From NCBI RefSeq assembly GCF_000348945.1, contig NZ_AOCK01000003.1, forward strand, positions 372,001 to 436,000: 64,000 nt of DNA, given 5' to 3'. A program made the position numbers and the translations under genes. The notes beneath the pieces were generated by a model. It searched no databases. It was not told the origin of the DNA and saw only the letters and a list, made by a program, of their open reading frames with translations. This DNA is from Paeniglutamicibacter gangotriensis Lz1y (GTDB lineage Bacteria > Actinomycetota > Actinomycetes > Actinomycetales > Micrococcaceae). Below are positions 17,074-26,907 of this stretch, piece by piece. The stretch's first letter is position 1; each line of letters begins with the position of its first letter.

Positions 17074-17828
17074 ATACGTCGCTGCAACCCGCGGTTGTCA
17101 CGGTCACCGATCTGGTCGCTGGCTATCTGCCCGGGGTCAACATCCTCAATGGCTGCAATCTCGAGGCCCGCGAGGGCGAGCTCATCGGAATCATCGGTCC
17201 CAACGGGGCGGGCAAGTCCACGCTGCTCAAGGCCATGTTCGGGCTCGTCAAGGTGCATTCGGGGACCGTGGTGGTGCACGGTGACGACCTGACGGGCCTC
17301 AAGGCCAACAAGCTGGTCAGTCGTGGACTGGGATTCGTGCCGCAGAACAACAACGTTTTCACGTCCCTGACAATTGAGGAAAACCTGCAAATGGGGGTGT
17401 TCCAGCGACCCAAGGACTTCGCCGAGCGTTTTGACTTTGTCGCCTCGCTTTTCCCCGAGCTGGGAAAGCGCAGGGGCCAACGCGCGGGTTCCCTCTCCGG
17501 AGGGGAACGGCAAATGGTGGCCATGGGGCGCGCGCTGATGATGCAACCTGCAGTGCTACTACTCGACGAGCCCTCTGCCGGGCTCTCACCCGTCAAACAG
17601 GACGAAACGTTCCTGCGGGTGCACGAGATCAACCGCGCCGGTGTGTGCGTGATCATGGTCGAACAGAACGCCCGGCGTTGCCTGCAGATCTGCGACCGCG
17701 CCTATGTCCTGGATCAAGGACGGGATGCACACACGGGCACGGGACGTGAACTGATGAAAGACCCCAAGGTCATCCAGCTATATCTCGGCGATCTCGCCGA
17801 AACCGTGGAACGCGAAGAAGCCGATTGA
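17070..17828 (+). CDS. livF: Branched-chain amino acid ABC ATPase LivF
   Basis: Second ATPase of the importer, 252 residues. Walker A GPNGAGKST, Q-loop VPQNNNVFTSLTIEENLQMG, signature LSGGERQMVAMGRAL, Walker B VLLLDEPSAGLSP, and VEQNARRCL in place of the H-loop region, all typical of LivF. The ATG at 17070 overlaps the livG stop. It is the last gene of the operon; a perfect hairpin follows at 17876. It would dimerise with LivG beneath the LivH/LivM channel. Confidence 0.94.
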   Translation: MNTSLQPAVVTVTDLVAGYLPGVNILNGCNLEAREGELIGIIGPNGAGKSTLLKAMFGLVKVHSGTVVVHGDDLTGLKANKLVSRGLGFVPQNNNVFTSLTIEENLQMGVFQRPKDFAERFDFVASLFPELGKRRGQRAGSLSGGERQMVAMGRALMMQPAVLLLDEPSAGLSPVKQDETFLRVHEINRAGVCVIMVEQNARRCLQICDRAYVLDQGRDAHTGTGRELMKDPKVIQLYLGDLAETVEREEAD

Positions 17829-17875
17829 CCCCGGTGTGGATGGCCGGCAACACCCCGGCGTATCGCACCACACGG

Positions 17876-17907
17876 TGGCGGGACCGATCCTCCGATCGGT
17901 CCCGCCA
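17876..17907. terminator. Bidirectional hairpin between livF and livK
   Basis: A perfect 14-bp stem (17876-17889 with 17894-17907) with a 4-base CTCC loop lies between the convergent livF and livK stops. There is no U-tract on either side, but the position and strength suit a bidirectional terminator. Confidence 0.8.
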
Positions 17908-17934
17908 CGGCGGTGCTTGGTCTGCGGAGCCGGC

Positions 17935-19209
17935 CTAGACGGCTCCGGCCTCCTCGCGCAGTGGTTGCGGCACGTTGTTCTCGTCGTATTCGAAGATCCC
18001 CATGATCCCCTCGGTGATGTCACCGTTCCCGTCGAAGCTGATCGGGCCCGAGATGCCGTCGTAATCGATGTCCTTGCCGTCGTCGAGAAGCGTCTTGCAG
18101 GTGGCGAAGTCGTTGCACTTTTCGCCGTCGCGCGAGACACTTTCCAGTTCCTTGGCAATCGCCGCTGGATCGACCGACTTCGCGGCCGTGGCGGCGAGGG
18201 CAATCAACGTGGTGGCATCGTAGGACTCAGCGGCATAGTTCCAGTCTTTGAGGCTGTCATTGACTGTTGCCAGGCGGTCCTTGAAATCTTCGGCGGCGAA
18301 CGAGCCGGGCTGCGTTCCCTTCGCTCCCTTGAGGGTCCCCTTGTCGAAGTCCTTCGAGTAATCGGTAACGTTGCCGTCAACAAAGTACATCTGCGTGGGT
18401 TTGATGCCCTTCTGGATCAGCAGTGGAATGATGGAGCGGGCTTGGTCGAAACTCAGGATGGCAATGGCATCCGGCTTGGCCGCGACGACCTCGTCCACCT
18501 GCGAGGAAAATTGCGAATCTCCCTCGTTGAACATGGATTCGGCCACGATCTCGCCGCCGGCACCTTCGACGGCGCCTCGGATGTTCTTGGCCAGTCCCGT
18601 TCCGTAGGCGTCGTTGAGCACGATCATCCCCACGGTGGCGGCTCCCTCGCCCACCATGACATTGCCGAGGATGCGTCCCTGCATGACATCCGAGGGCGCG
18701 GTGCGCCAGTACAGGCCCTTGTCGTCCCAGTCCGTGAAGTCAGGAGAGGTGTTGGCCGGGGACATCATGAGCGTTCCAGCGCCGGTGATCTGGTTGATCA
18801 CGGTCTTAGTGACTCCGGAGGAAGCTGCCCCGATGATCGCCGAGACTCCCTGCCCCAGCATCTCGGTGCTGGACTGCGTGGCAATGTTCGTCGTGGTGTC
18901 ACCCGAATCGCGGTGCATCGCAGTGGCGTCCTTGCCGTTGACGCCGCCTGCCGCATTGATCTCCTCGACGGCCAGGTCCACACCTGCAGTCATCGGGGGC
19001 CCGAAGAAGGACAGCCCGCCGGTGTTCGGCAGCAGGGTGCCCAGTTTGAGCTCCCCGTCCCCGGCTGGTGCTGCGGCCGAGTCCGCCGCGGGGCTGGTTG
19101 TCGCATCACCGCCTCCGCCGCCGCAGGCAGTGGCAGTCAGAGCCAGGGCGGCTCCGATGGCTAGAAAGCGACTTCGTCGAGCAAAACGCGATGGGGTATG
19201 GGCGACCAT
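17935..19209 (-). CDS. livK: LIV-type ABC substrate-binding lipoprotein
   Basis: Extracytoplasmic ligand-binding protein (periplasmic-binding-protein type I, HAAT family), 424 residues. It has a lipoprotein signal with the lipobox LTATACGG, Cys29 being the lipidated residue, followed by a Gly/Ala/Ser linker. The mature domain starts LKLGTLLPNTGGLSFFGPPM and includes VSAIIGAASSGVTKTV, which commonly contacts the amino acid alpha-groups. The ATG at 19209 is chosen for the GAGGAG site 8 bases upstream rather than one five codons earlier. It faces livHMGF rather than lying in it, so stoichiometry can be set separately. Ligand (leucine-type amino acids, amides or urea) not determined by sequence. 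Confidence 0.9.
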   Translation of the reverse strand: MVAHTPSRFARRSRFLAIGAALALTATACGGGGGDATTSPAADSAAAPAGDGELKLGTLLPNTGGLSFFGPPMTAGVDLAVEEINAAGGVNGKDATAMHRDSGDTTTNIATQSSTEMLGQGVSAIIGAASSGVTKTVINQITGAGTLMMSPANTSPDFTDWDDKGLYWRTAPSDVMQGRILGNVMVGEGAATVGMIVLNDAYGTGLAKNIRGAVEGAGGEIVAESMFNEGDSQFSSQVDEVVAAKPDAIAILSFDQARSIIPLLIQKGIKPTQMYFVDGNVTDYSKDFDKGTLKGAKGTQPGSFAAEDFKDRLATVNDSLKDWNYAAESYDATTLIALAATAAKSVDPAAIAKELESVSRDGEKCNDFATCKTLLDDGKDIDYDGISGPISFDGNGDITEGIMGIFEYDENNVPQPLREEAGAV

Positions 19210-19278
19210 GTCGTATCTCCTCAAAAGTATGCCTTCGAGGCAAGCGCCCTTCCGGCTGCCGAGTGTCCCCAGCTACTA

Positions 19279-19295
19279 GGAACGTAACGTAAATC
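19279..19295 (+). promoter_or_regulatory. 17-bp motif shared with the liv operon promoter (copy 2)
   Basis: GGAACGTAACGTAAATC matches 16 of 17 bases of 13564-13580. It lies about 70 bp upstream of the livK start, just downstream of TATATT (minus strand, 19308-19303), a possible -10. It is on the same absolute strand as copy 1, hence in opposite orientation relative to the gene it would control. Confidence 0.45.
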
Positions 19296-19497
19296 ACACC
19301 GCAATATAAGGCGTGGTTGATTACATGCCTATAACGAGTGGCCAAAGGCCTGAAATGGGAGTCGGACTTCGACCACATCCGCACCTCTGTACGTCGGGAA
19401 CACCTCGCTGACTCCGATGGCTAACCGGAAACCCACGGATGGCCTGTGGGAGTGGTCCGGCCGCGGGCGCAAGCTGTCTCAGTCGTCACCACGGCAA

Positions 19498-19553
19498 AAA
19501 AAATCTGGCTCCTACTTCCCTGTAAACAGCGGGAAGTAGGAGCCAGATTTTTT
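19498..19553 (-). terminator. Terminator of tRNA-Leu
   Basis: A perfect 23-bp stem (19498-19520 with 19531-19553, 10-base loop) that includes A6/T6 ends, so each strand carries a T-run. It begins one base beyond the tRNA 3' end. It would also stop transcription coming from the left. Confidence 0.9.
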
Positions 19554-19554
19554 G

Positions 19555-19635
19555 TACCCCCAGTGGGACTCGAACCCACAAGCCTTGCGGCAGCTGATTT
19601 TAAGTCAGCCGTGTATACCATTCCACCATGGGGGC
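19555..19635 (-). tRNA. tRNA-Leu (anticodon UAA)
   Basis: The minus strand folds as a class II tRNA. The acceptor arms GCCCCCA (19635-19629) and TGGGGGT (19562-19556) pair perfectly, with A at 19555 as discriminator. The anticodon arm GCTGA-CTTAAAA-TCAGC gives anticodon UAA (codon UUA). A long variable arm (TGCCGCAAGGC) and the T-arm GTGGG-TTCGAGT-CCCAC follow. No CCA is encoded. UUA is rare in high-GC genomes. Confidence 0.95.
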
Positions 19636-19715
19636 CTACCCAACCAAGCGTACAAGAACGTTTCCACGAATGAGAAACGAACGTGACACCGGAAACGGGA
19701 GGCGGTGCGTGGCAC

Positions 19716-19779
19716 CGCCGTCACACGGAGAGACCCCGGGCTGTGGGCCTATCACTGGCCCGGGATCCGTGTGGCGGCG
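19716..19779 (-). terminator. Long hairpin after the NDH-2 gene
   Basis: Outer stem 19716-19729 pairs with 19766-19779 (14 bp, one wobble) and an inner stem pairs CCCGGGC with GCCCGGG. It lies 25 bases after the minus-strand stop at 19805. An overlapping small stem (19701-19708/19712-19719) is an alternative fold. No U-tract. Confidence 0.65.
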
Positions 19780-19804
19780 ACACCACCGCGGTCGACCTTT
19801 GTTG

Positions 19805-21187
19805 CTAGGCGCGCGGCTTCGGGGTTGCGGCCTCAACGAAGGTCGCGCGCGGGTTTTCGAGGTTGTTCAACTGCAAGGTGTCGCGGGTGAAGAACAACGC
19901 CACCATCCAATCGCCCAAGACGCGGAACTTGCGCTCGAAGGTCGGCATGGCCATGCCGTGGTAGCCGCGGTGAGCCATCCATGCTGGCCAGCCCTTGAGG
20001 TGGACACCCATGACCTTGGCAACGCCCTTGTTCGCACCGAAACCAGCAACTGCGCCGAGGTTCTTGTGCTTGTAGTTCTTGACGCGTCCAACACCGTAGC
20101 GGGTTGCGTAGAGGTTGTGCGCGAGCAGCTTGGCCTGACGAACCGCGTGCTGTGCGTTCGGGACGCAGGTGCCGTCGGGCAGGCCACCGGTGACATCGGG
20201 CACTGCCGAGACGTCGCCCGCGGCCCAAGCACCCTCGATGGCTACGCCGTCTTCACCGGTGATGCGCAGGTCGGTGCCGGTCATGACACGGCCGCGAGCC
20301 TCGATCGGGAAGTCGGTGGAGCGAACCATCGGGTTAGCCATAACACCGGCGGTCCAGATCAGCGTGTCCGATTCGAAGGTTTCGGCTGCGGACTTGTCGG
20401 GCATGTTGATCAACGCGAGCTTGCCGTCGGTAGCGTCGGCCAGCGAGGTATTCAGCAGAACCTCGATACCGCGGCTGCGCAGGTGGTCAACAACCCACAG
20501 GGCCTGGTCTTCGGTCACCTCGGGCATGATGCGGCCCATGGCTTCAACCAGGACGAAGCGCATTTCGTCCTTGCCGATGCGACCGTTGAGCTTGGCCGCG
20601 TGGCGGGCCATGTCCTCGATCTCGGCAATGGTCTCGATGCCGGCGAAGCCGCCACCGACCACAACGAAGCTCAGGGCGCGCTTGCGCTCGGCTGCATCGG
20701 TCATCAGGGACGCCGATTCGATCCGCTCAAGGATCTTGTTGCGCAGGGCAACGGCTTCCTCGATGGACTTTAGGCCGATGCCGGAATCTGCCAGGCCCGG
20801 GATCGGGAAGGTTCGGGTGATGGCGCCGGCGGCCATGACCACATCGCGGTATTCGAGCTCGAAGGGCTCGCCGACAACCGGGACAACGACCGCCTTGTTG
20901 TTCTTGTGGTCGATCGCCGAGACGCGGCCCGTGATCAGTTCAGCGTGCTTGAGGTGCTGACGGTGCGAAACCACGACGTGGCGCGGTTCGATCTGTCCAC
21001 CTGCGACCTCGGGCAGGAACGGCTGGTAGGTCATGTACGGCAGTGGGTCCACGACGGTGACGATACCGCCATGGTCCTTGACCTTCTTCTGCAGCTTCAT
21101 TGCGACATAGAGTCCAACGTAGCCGCCGCCGACAACAAGAGTGCGCGGGCGATCGGAAAATTGTGTAGTGATAGGCATATGCCCCAT
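19805..21187 (-). CDS. ndh: Type II NADH:quinone oxidoreductase (NDH-2)
   Basis: A 460-residue membrane-peripheral flavoprotein that passes electrons from NADH to quinone without proton pumping. The FAD Rossmann motif is VVGGGYVGLYVA near the N-terminus; DPLPYMTYQPFLPEVAGGQI is the NDH-2 family block. The NADH-binding Rossmann motif is VVVGGGFAGIETIAEI. WAAGDVSAVPD contacts FAD, and VPNAQHAVRQAKLLAHNL is the quinone-site AQxAxxQ-type motif. The hydrophobic C-terminus anchors the protein to the membrane. The open frame extends to 21229, but ATG 21187 (GGGGAT just upstream) or ATG 21178 are more likely starts. Together with SdhCDAB (46-49.7 kb) it feeds the quinone pool. Confidence 0.88.
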   Translation of the reverse strand: MGHMPITTQFSDRPRTLVVGGGYVGLYVAMKLQKKVKDHGGIVTVVDPLPYMTYQPFLPEVAGGQIEPRHVVVSHRQHLKHAELITGRVSAIDHKNNKAVVVPVVGEPFELEYRDVVMAAGAITRTFPIPGLADSGIGLKSIEEAVALRNKILERIESASLMTDAAERKRALSFVVVGGGFAGIETIAEIEDMARHAAKLNGRIGKDEMRFVLVEAMGRIMPEVTEDQALWVVDHLRSRGIEVLLNTSLADATDGKLALINMPDKSAAETFESDTLIWTAGVMANPMVRSTDFPIEARGRVMTGTDLRITGEDGVAIEGAWAAGDVSAVPDVTGGLPDGTCVPNAQHAVRQAKLLAHNLYATRYGVGRVKNYKHKNLGAVAGFGANKGVAKVMGVHLKGWPAWMAHRGYHGMAMPTFERKFRVLGDWMVALFFTRDTLQLNNLENPRATFVEAATPKPRA

Positions 21188-21267
21188 ACTATCCCCAAAA
21201 ACACTGTTTGTGAAAGTCTTCACTAGCACTTTTTGGGGTGGTGACCAGCACAGTCCTTCGTGCGCGC

Positions 21268-22761
21268 CTACTCCTCGCGGCCGGACTCCGGCAGCTCATC
21301 GAAAATGTCCTTGCCTCCGCCATGTTCACCGAGCTTCAGCTTGGAAACCGTCGCGCTTTTGGCAGATTCGGCCAGCACTGCCCGGCGCCGGGAACGTAGG
21401 ACGTGCACCATCCCCCCGAGCAGCGTGAACAGTAGTATTCCGGCCGAGCCGAGGACTAGCAACGGCGGCAGAAAGGCGTTTTTCTCTACCGGTGCGATCG
21501 GAGCCGGGGCGGCGATGGGCTTAATGTTCGATTTCTCGGTGGAAATCGCGGGGTCATCGGTGGGCGAGGCGCTGACCTCGGCGCCACGGCGGTGCACCCT
21601 GATCCATTCGGTAATGGTATTCATCGGGTTGGCCTCGACCTCGGGGACCTTGGCTGTGAGTGCGGCGTGGGCATCTAAGATGCCGTGACCATAGAGGTTA
21701 TCAACACCCGGCTTGCCTGCCTCACGGGCCGTGGCAAGGATTCTGTTGATGACCTGCGGGGCCTTCATATCAGGATATTTGGAGCGGATCATCGCCGCTA
21801 CCCCGGCAACCAATGGCGCGGCACCCGAGGTGCCAGACCAGTCCGCGTATCCTCCCCCGGGCAAGCCGCCCACGAGTGGGTCGGCCGGTGCGGCCACACC
21901 GATACTGATTCCCTCGGTGGAGGAATCGACGCTGGCCTTGCCCTTCTGGTCGACGCCCGCCACCGTCAGCACCCCGGGAATCGTTGCCGGCGCACCAACT
22001 TGCTTCATTCCCCCGGCACGGTTGCCCGCGGCCGCGACGATGACCACGTCTTTGTCCTCCGCGTATTTGAACGCGGTGTCCCAACTGGTGGGCCAGTCCG
22101 GCTGCGTGGAGCCCAGGGAGATGTTGATGACCTTGGCCCCGTTGTCCACCGCCCATTTCACGGCCGCCGGCACCTGTTCTTCAACGGAGATCCCGGCCGG
22201 GTTCGCGGTACCCATCCACAGGGAGACGGATAGCAACTCGGCTTCCGGCGCCACCCCGATCAGTCCGTCCGGACCCGGGCCCGGCTTGGGGATCTCGATA
22301 TCCTCGGGCTTCTCGGGCGGGTCCTCTTCTTCTTCCTCAGCGGTCTCGACCGCTCGCTCATAAGCAATCTTTTGGGCTTCGGCATCGGCCTTGGCCGCAG
22401 CGATCGCCGATTTGTTGTTCCCGCGGCCTGCCAGCAGCGTCCCGACTAGGGTTCCGTGCTCGGGCAAGGTGCCCAGCGGCTTGGAACCATCGGGGGTACC
22501 CGCCCCGGAAACGTCGGTACCGCCGGTGACCACGCCGCGCAAGTCCGGGTGAGCGGAGTCGATGCCCGTGTCAATGACCGCGACCTTGACTCCTGCACCC
22601 TTGGAAACTTCCCAGGCCTTGGTGATCCCCGAGGATTTGAGCCACCACTCCCCCTCGCGCGCGGCATCGGCGTGGGCTGCGGGGGCCACGGCTGTGAATG
22701 CGGCAAGACCAAGCACTAGGGTCAGGACCGAGGCCGTGAGGCGACGCAGTCGTTGGCTCAA
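21268..22761 (-). CDS. S8 subtilisin-family serine protease, mycosin-like, membrane-anchored
   Basis: A secreted, C-terminally anchored protease, 497 residues. There is an N-terminal signal peptide (LTASVLTLVLGLAAFTAVAP). The triad is Asp in VAVIDTGID, His in PEHGTLVGTLLAG and Ser in WSGTSGAAPLVAGVAAMI, with oxyanion Asn in VAAAGNRAG. A transmembrane helix (LLVLGSAGILLFTLLGGMV) and basic tail end the protein, as in mycosins. Between His and Ser an insertion of about 60 residues contains a helical Ala/Glu stretch and an acidic-proline segment. TTG 22761 is chosen because AGGAGA lies 4 bases upstream. Mycosins normally serve type VII secretion, but no ESX genes are in this window. Last of the eno-divIC-DUF501-ppx series. 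Confidence 0.88.
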   Translation of the reverse strand: MSQRLRRLTASVLTLVLGLAAFTAVAPAAHADAAREGEWWLKSSGITKAWEVSKGAGVKVAVIDTGIDSAHPDLRGVVTGGTDVSGAGTPDGSKPLGTLPEHGTLVGTLLAGRGNNKSAIAAAKADAEAQKIAYERAVETAEEEEEDPPEKPEDIEIPKPGPGPDGLIGVAPEAELLSVSLWMGTANPAGISVEEQVPAAVKWAVDNGAKVINISLGSTQPDWPTSWDTAFKYAEDKDVVIVAAAGNRAGGMKQVGAPATIPGVLTVAGVDQKGKASVDSSTEGISIGVAAPADPLVGGLPGGGYADWSGTSGAAPLVAGVAAMIRSKYPDMKAPQVINRILATAREAGKPGVDNLYGHGILDAHAALTAKVPEVEANPMNTITEWIRVHRRGAEVSASPTDDPAISTEKSNIKPIAAPAPIAPVEKNAFLPPLLVLGSAGILLFTLLGGMVHVLRSRRRAVLAESAKSATVSKLKLGEHGGGKDIFDELPESGREE

Positions 22762-22807
22762 GTGATCTCCTAGCGTGGTGCGTGGGGGCTGGCGAAAGCT
22801 ACTGCTA

Positions 22808-23764
22808 TCAGAGTCCCGGGCGAAGGCCCAAGGCAATACCGTCCAGAATATCGTGCTCTGAGGCCGTGGCAGTGGTGATCCTGCCCTCAGTGCGGCTGGC
22901 CACGCGCTGCAGGATGCACCCGAAGATCAGGGCGCCTGCGGCAATGACGTCCACCCGCCCGGGATGCATATAGCCAAGTGCGGCACGGGTTTGGCGGTCT
23001 GCACCAAGTATCAGTTCGATGGCCGATTCGTATGCGGAGAGCGTGGTTTCGGCACCGTGGATGAGGGAGGAGTCATAGTGCTCCAGCCCGAGCGCGGCGG
23101 CGGTCAATGTGGTGATGGTCCCGGCCACACCCACGATCTTCTCCACGCTGCCCAAGTCAATGCTTTCCTCGACGGTGTCCAGCACCGCGTTGACCTGGGC
23201 GCGTGCCGCGGCCAGGGTTTCCGGTGTCGGCTGCTGCGCACCCCAGAACCGTTCGGTCAGCCGCACACAGCCCATGTCCATGCTGCGCGAGGCCAGCGGA
23301 CCGTGGGCATCGCCTAGGACGAACTCCGTCGATCCCCCACCCAGATCGATGACCAGGATGCGTGTTCCGGCGGCGGCCGGCGCCACGGAGGTGGCACCGG
23401 CGAAGGACAGTGCCGCTTCCGTCTCACCGGGAACGACCTCCGGGTCCACGCCCAGACGTGCCCTGACCCCGGCGACAAAGATGTCACGGTTTGTTGCATC
23501 CCGGGTCGCCGAGGTAGCCACGAAGCGGATGGAGCCGGCCCCGTGTTCGCGGATCAGCGCGGCATACTCGTCAATGGCGGCAAAGGTGCGTTCAAGCGCC
23601 TCGGGTGCCAGCTCCCCGGTGGAATCCACGCCTTGGCCCAGGCGCACGATCCGCATTTCACGCACCACCTCGGACAGGCCCGGACCATTCGGCGTCTCAA
23701 GGGGATCGGCAATGAGTAGGCGGATCGAGTTGGTCCCGCAGTCGATCGCCGCGACGCGGCTCAT
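22808..23764 (-). CDS. ppx: Exopolyphosphatase / pppGpp phosphatase family protein
   Basis: A 318-residue member of the Ppx/GppA branch of the ASKHA superfamily. The phosphate-1 motif is AAIDCGTNSIRLLIAD at the N-terminus, the phosphate-2 motif VIDLGGGSTEFVLG in the middle, and the adenosine-region motif GVAGTITTLTA follows. This short form has only the catalytic domains, as in mycobacterial Ppx1. Substrate may be polyphosphate or (p)ppGpp; sequence alone does not decide. The ATG overlaps the stop of the preceding DUF501 gene by 4 bases, so the two are translationally coupled. Confidence 0.9.
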   Translation of the reverse strand: MSRVAAIDCGTNSIRLLIADPLETPNGPGLSEVVREMRIVRLGQGVDSTGELAPEALERTFAAIDEYAALIREHGAGSIRFVATSATRDATNRDIFVAGVRARLGVDPEVVPGETEAALSFAGATSVAPAAAGTRILVIDLGGGSTEFVLGDAHGPLASRSMDMGCVRLTERFWGAQQPTPETLAAARAQVNAVLDTVEESIDLGSVEKIVGVAGTITTLTAAALGLEHYDSSLIHGAETTLSAYESAIELILGADRQTRAALGYMHPGRVDVIAAGALIFGCILQRVASRTEGRITTATASEHDILDGIALGLRPGL

Positions 23765-24480
23765 GCGCCGGAGACTTCGTCGGTGCCGACTGCCGCGGCT
23801 TCGCGGGCAGCACGCGCAGCCTTGCGCTCGGCCTGTTTGATGGCAGGGTCAACCGCCTGGGTCTTGACGTGGCGCGACCGGTCCTGGCTGGGTGCCGGAC
23901 CTTCGGTGTCCCAGGCCCCGGCACAGCGGCAGATATCCGTGGTCCACCATTCGGCGATCGCCGCGAGTGCTCGGTCCCCCAGTGGGTTGATGCCCGGGCC
24001 TGCGGCCAGCGAGTGGCCCACCAATACGTGCAGGCACTTCACCCGGGTGGGCATGCCACCGGCGGACACCCCGGCAATTTCCGGTACTGCACCGGTGCCT
24101 GAACGTTCACCGATCGCGTCGCGCACCGCCAGGTATTCTTCGTGGGCGCGGGCATAACCGGCTGCCAGCACGGCGTCTTCGCCTAGTTCGGTGTTCATCT
24201 CATTCATCAGTCCCGCTGCTTCTAGGCGCGAGACAGCTGCGGTGATCACAGGGTGCGTCAGGTAGTAGGTGGTCGGGAACGGGATCCCCGAGGAGAGCCG
24301 GGGTGCGGTGGTGGCCACCAGCGGGTTCCCGCAGGTGCACCTAGCACCGATCTCCACCACATCGCGCACCGGGCGGTTCAGTTGGCGGGAAAGGGTCTCC
24401 AGGTCTTGGGCGCTGGGCACTCGTGCTGCTGCATCGAGTGCTTCGTGGTTTTGGTTCGCGGCGTCCACAGGTGGGAGCAT
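23761..24480 (-). CDS. DUF501 domain protein
   Basis: A 239-residue protein of the actinobacterial DUF501 family. Residues 25-190 carry the domain, with the Cys-rich ARCTCGNPLV, TTYYLTHP, SAGGMPTRVKCLHVLVGHSL and the CRCAGAWD motif. The clustered Cys and His suggest a metal site, but none is proven. The C-terminus is a Lys/Arg/Ala helix. Function unknown. Its place between divIC and ppx is strongly conserved in actinobacteria. A GAGGAG lies very close to the ATG at 24480, so a GTG four codons downstream is an alternative start. Confidence 0.85.
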   Translation of the reverse strand: MLPPVDAANQNHEALDAAARVPSAQDLETLSRQLNRPVRDVVEIGARCTCGNPLVATTAPRLSSGIPFPTTYYLTHPVITAAVSRLEAAGLMNEMNTELGEDAVLAAGYARAHEEYLAVRDAIGERSGTGAVPEIAGVSAGGMPTRVKCLHVLVGHSLAAGPGINPLGDRALAAIAEWWTTDICRCAGAWDTEGPAPSQDRSRHVKTQAVDPAIKQAERKAARAAREAAAVGTDEVSGA

Positions 24481-24534
24481 CTCCTCGCGTTGATGAATGG
24501 GGGGGGCTTGGCAGGGTTTTCTTGGGGGTGGTGC

Positions 24535-25374
24535 TCAGTCGGTGGCTGCGCGTTGCACCGAGTCAAAGAGCGCATCGACCCAGGGCAGATCCGCGCGGAC
24601 CTCTGCGGGGCTTTGGTTGGCCTCTTCGGGATCCACGTCCTCGGGTGCGGTACCGACGACCATGTAGTTGCGTTCGCCCGGCATGACCAAGTTTATCCGG
24701 TCGCGAGCCTGCTGCTTGATGTACAGCGGATCGTCCCAGCGGGCGATCTGCTCCTTGAGCGCTTCCTGTTCGGCCTGCTTAGCGTCGATCGAGGTGCGCA
24801 ATGCTGCGATCTCGTCGCTCTGCCGTGCGTAGGTGCCGATACTGGGGACCAGCAAGACGGCGAATACCGACAGCGCAATGCTCAACGCCAGCAGGCGGCC
24901 GGAGAAGCTGCGGGCCGGGATCGGCTTCTTGGGACCGGCCGGCGACTTGCGCTCACTCTTCTGGGCCGCCCGCTCGTCCTTGCGCACGGCTCCGGAGAGC
25001 AGGTTACGGTCTTCGATCCGGCGCTGCGAGGCGGTGGCCTTCACTTTAGGCTTCGGCTTGGGCTTTGCCACAGGATGGGCCGTTGTCTGCTTCGGTGGGG
25101 TCCCTGCAGGTTTACGGCCCGCCGCGCCCGCTTTGGCCTCGGGGTCGACAGGTCCCAGCGGGACCACCTTCGGCCGTTGCGCAGAGTCTGCGGTGGGCTT
25201 CGCGGCAGGTTTCTTCACCGGAGGGGTTGCGGAGTGCGGTCGGGGGGCCTGGGGCCGGGCCTGCTGCGTGTTGGCCGATGCTGCTGCATCCTGCGGGGAA
25301 TCCGGGCTCGCCTCATGCCGCCGGTCCCGGCCTGAGGACCCGGAGCGTGGCATGGGAGGACGTCGCGTGGCCAT
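24535..25374 (-). CDS. Septum formation initiator (FtsB/DivIC) family protein
   Basis: Bitopic divisome protein, 279 residues. The first 180 or so are a Pro/Ala/Lys-rich low-complexity cytoplasmic region. A single transmembrane helix (LLALSIALSVFAVLLVPSI) is followed by a coiled coil (DEIAALRTSIDAKQAEQEAL) and the FtsB/DivIC motif WDDPLYIKQQARDRINLVMP with the conserved glycine-containing GERNYMVV end. FtsB-like proteins form a trimer with FtsL and FtsQ that activates septal wall synthesis. The N-terminal tail is far longer than the E. coli protein (103 residues) but usual for Micrococcaceae. ATG 25374 has AAGGAG 6 bases upstream. Same strand as eno, with a terminator between. Confidence 0.88.
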   Translation of the reverse strand: MATRRPPMPRSGSSGRDRRHEASPDSPQDAAASANTQQARPQAPRPHSATPPVKKPAAKPTADSAQRPKVVPLGPVDPEAKAGAAGRKPAGTPPKQTTAHPVAKPKPKPKVKATASQRRIEDRNLLSGAVRKDERAAQKSERKSPAGPKKPIPARSFSGRLLALSIALSVFAVLLVPSIGTYARQSDEIAALRTSIDAKQAEQEALKEQIARWDDPLYIKQQARDRINLVMPGERNYMVVGTAPEDVDPEEANQSPAEVRADLPWVDALFDSVQRAATD

Positions 25375-25460
25375 CGTGCTCCTTGTGCCTCTCGGCCCGG
25401 AAACCTTGGTGGATGGCCCCGGGGTGTCTTGGGATCAAGCTTTTGGGGTTAAAACAAAAA

Positions 25461-25494
25461 CTCGTGGGGGAACCAAGAATAGTTCCCCCACGAG
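25461..25494 (-). terminator. Intrinsic terminator of eno
   Basis: A perfect 13-bp stem (25461-25473 with 25482-25494, 8-base loop) followed on the minus strand by TTTTTGTTTT. It lies 21 bases past the eno stop. It suggests that divIC relies at least partly on read-through or its own promoter. Confidence 0.9.
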
Positions 25495-25515
25495 CCTACG
25501 TGTAATTACCGCTGG

Positions 25516-26907
<1,392 letters not shown>

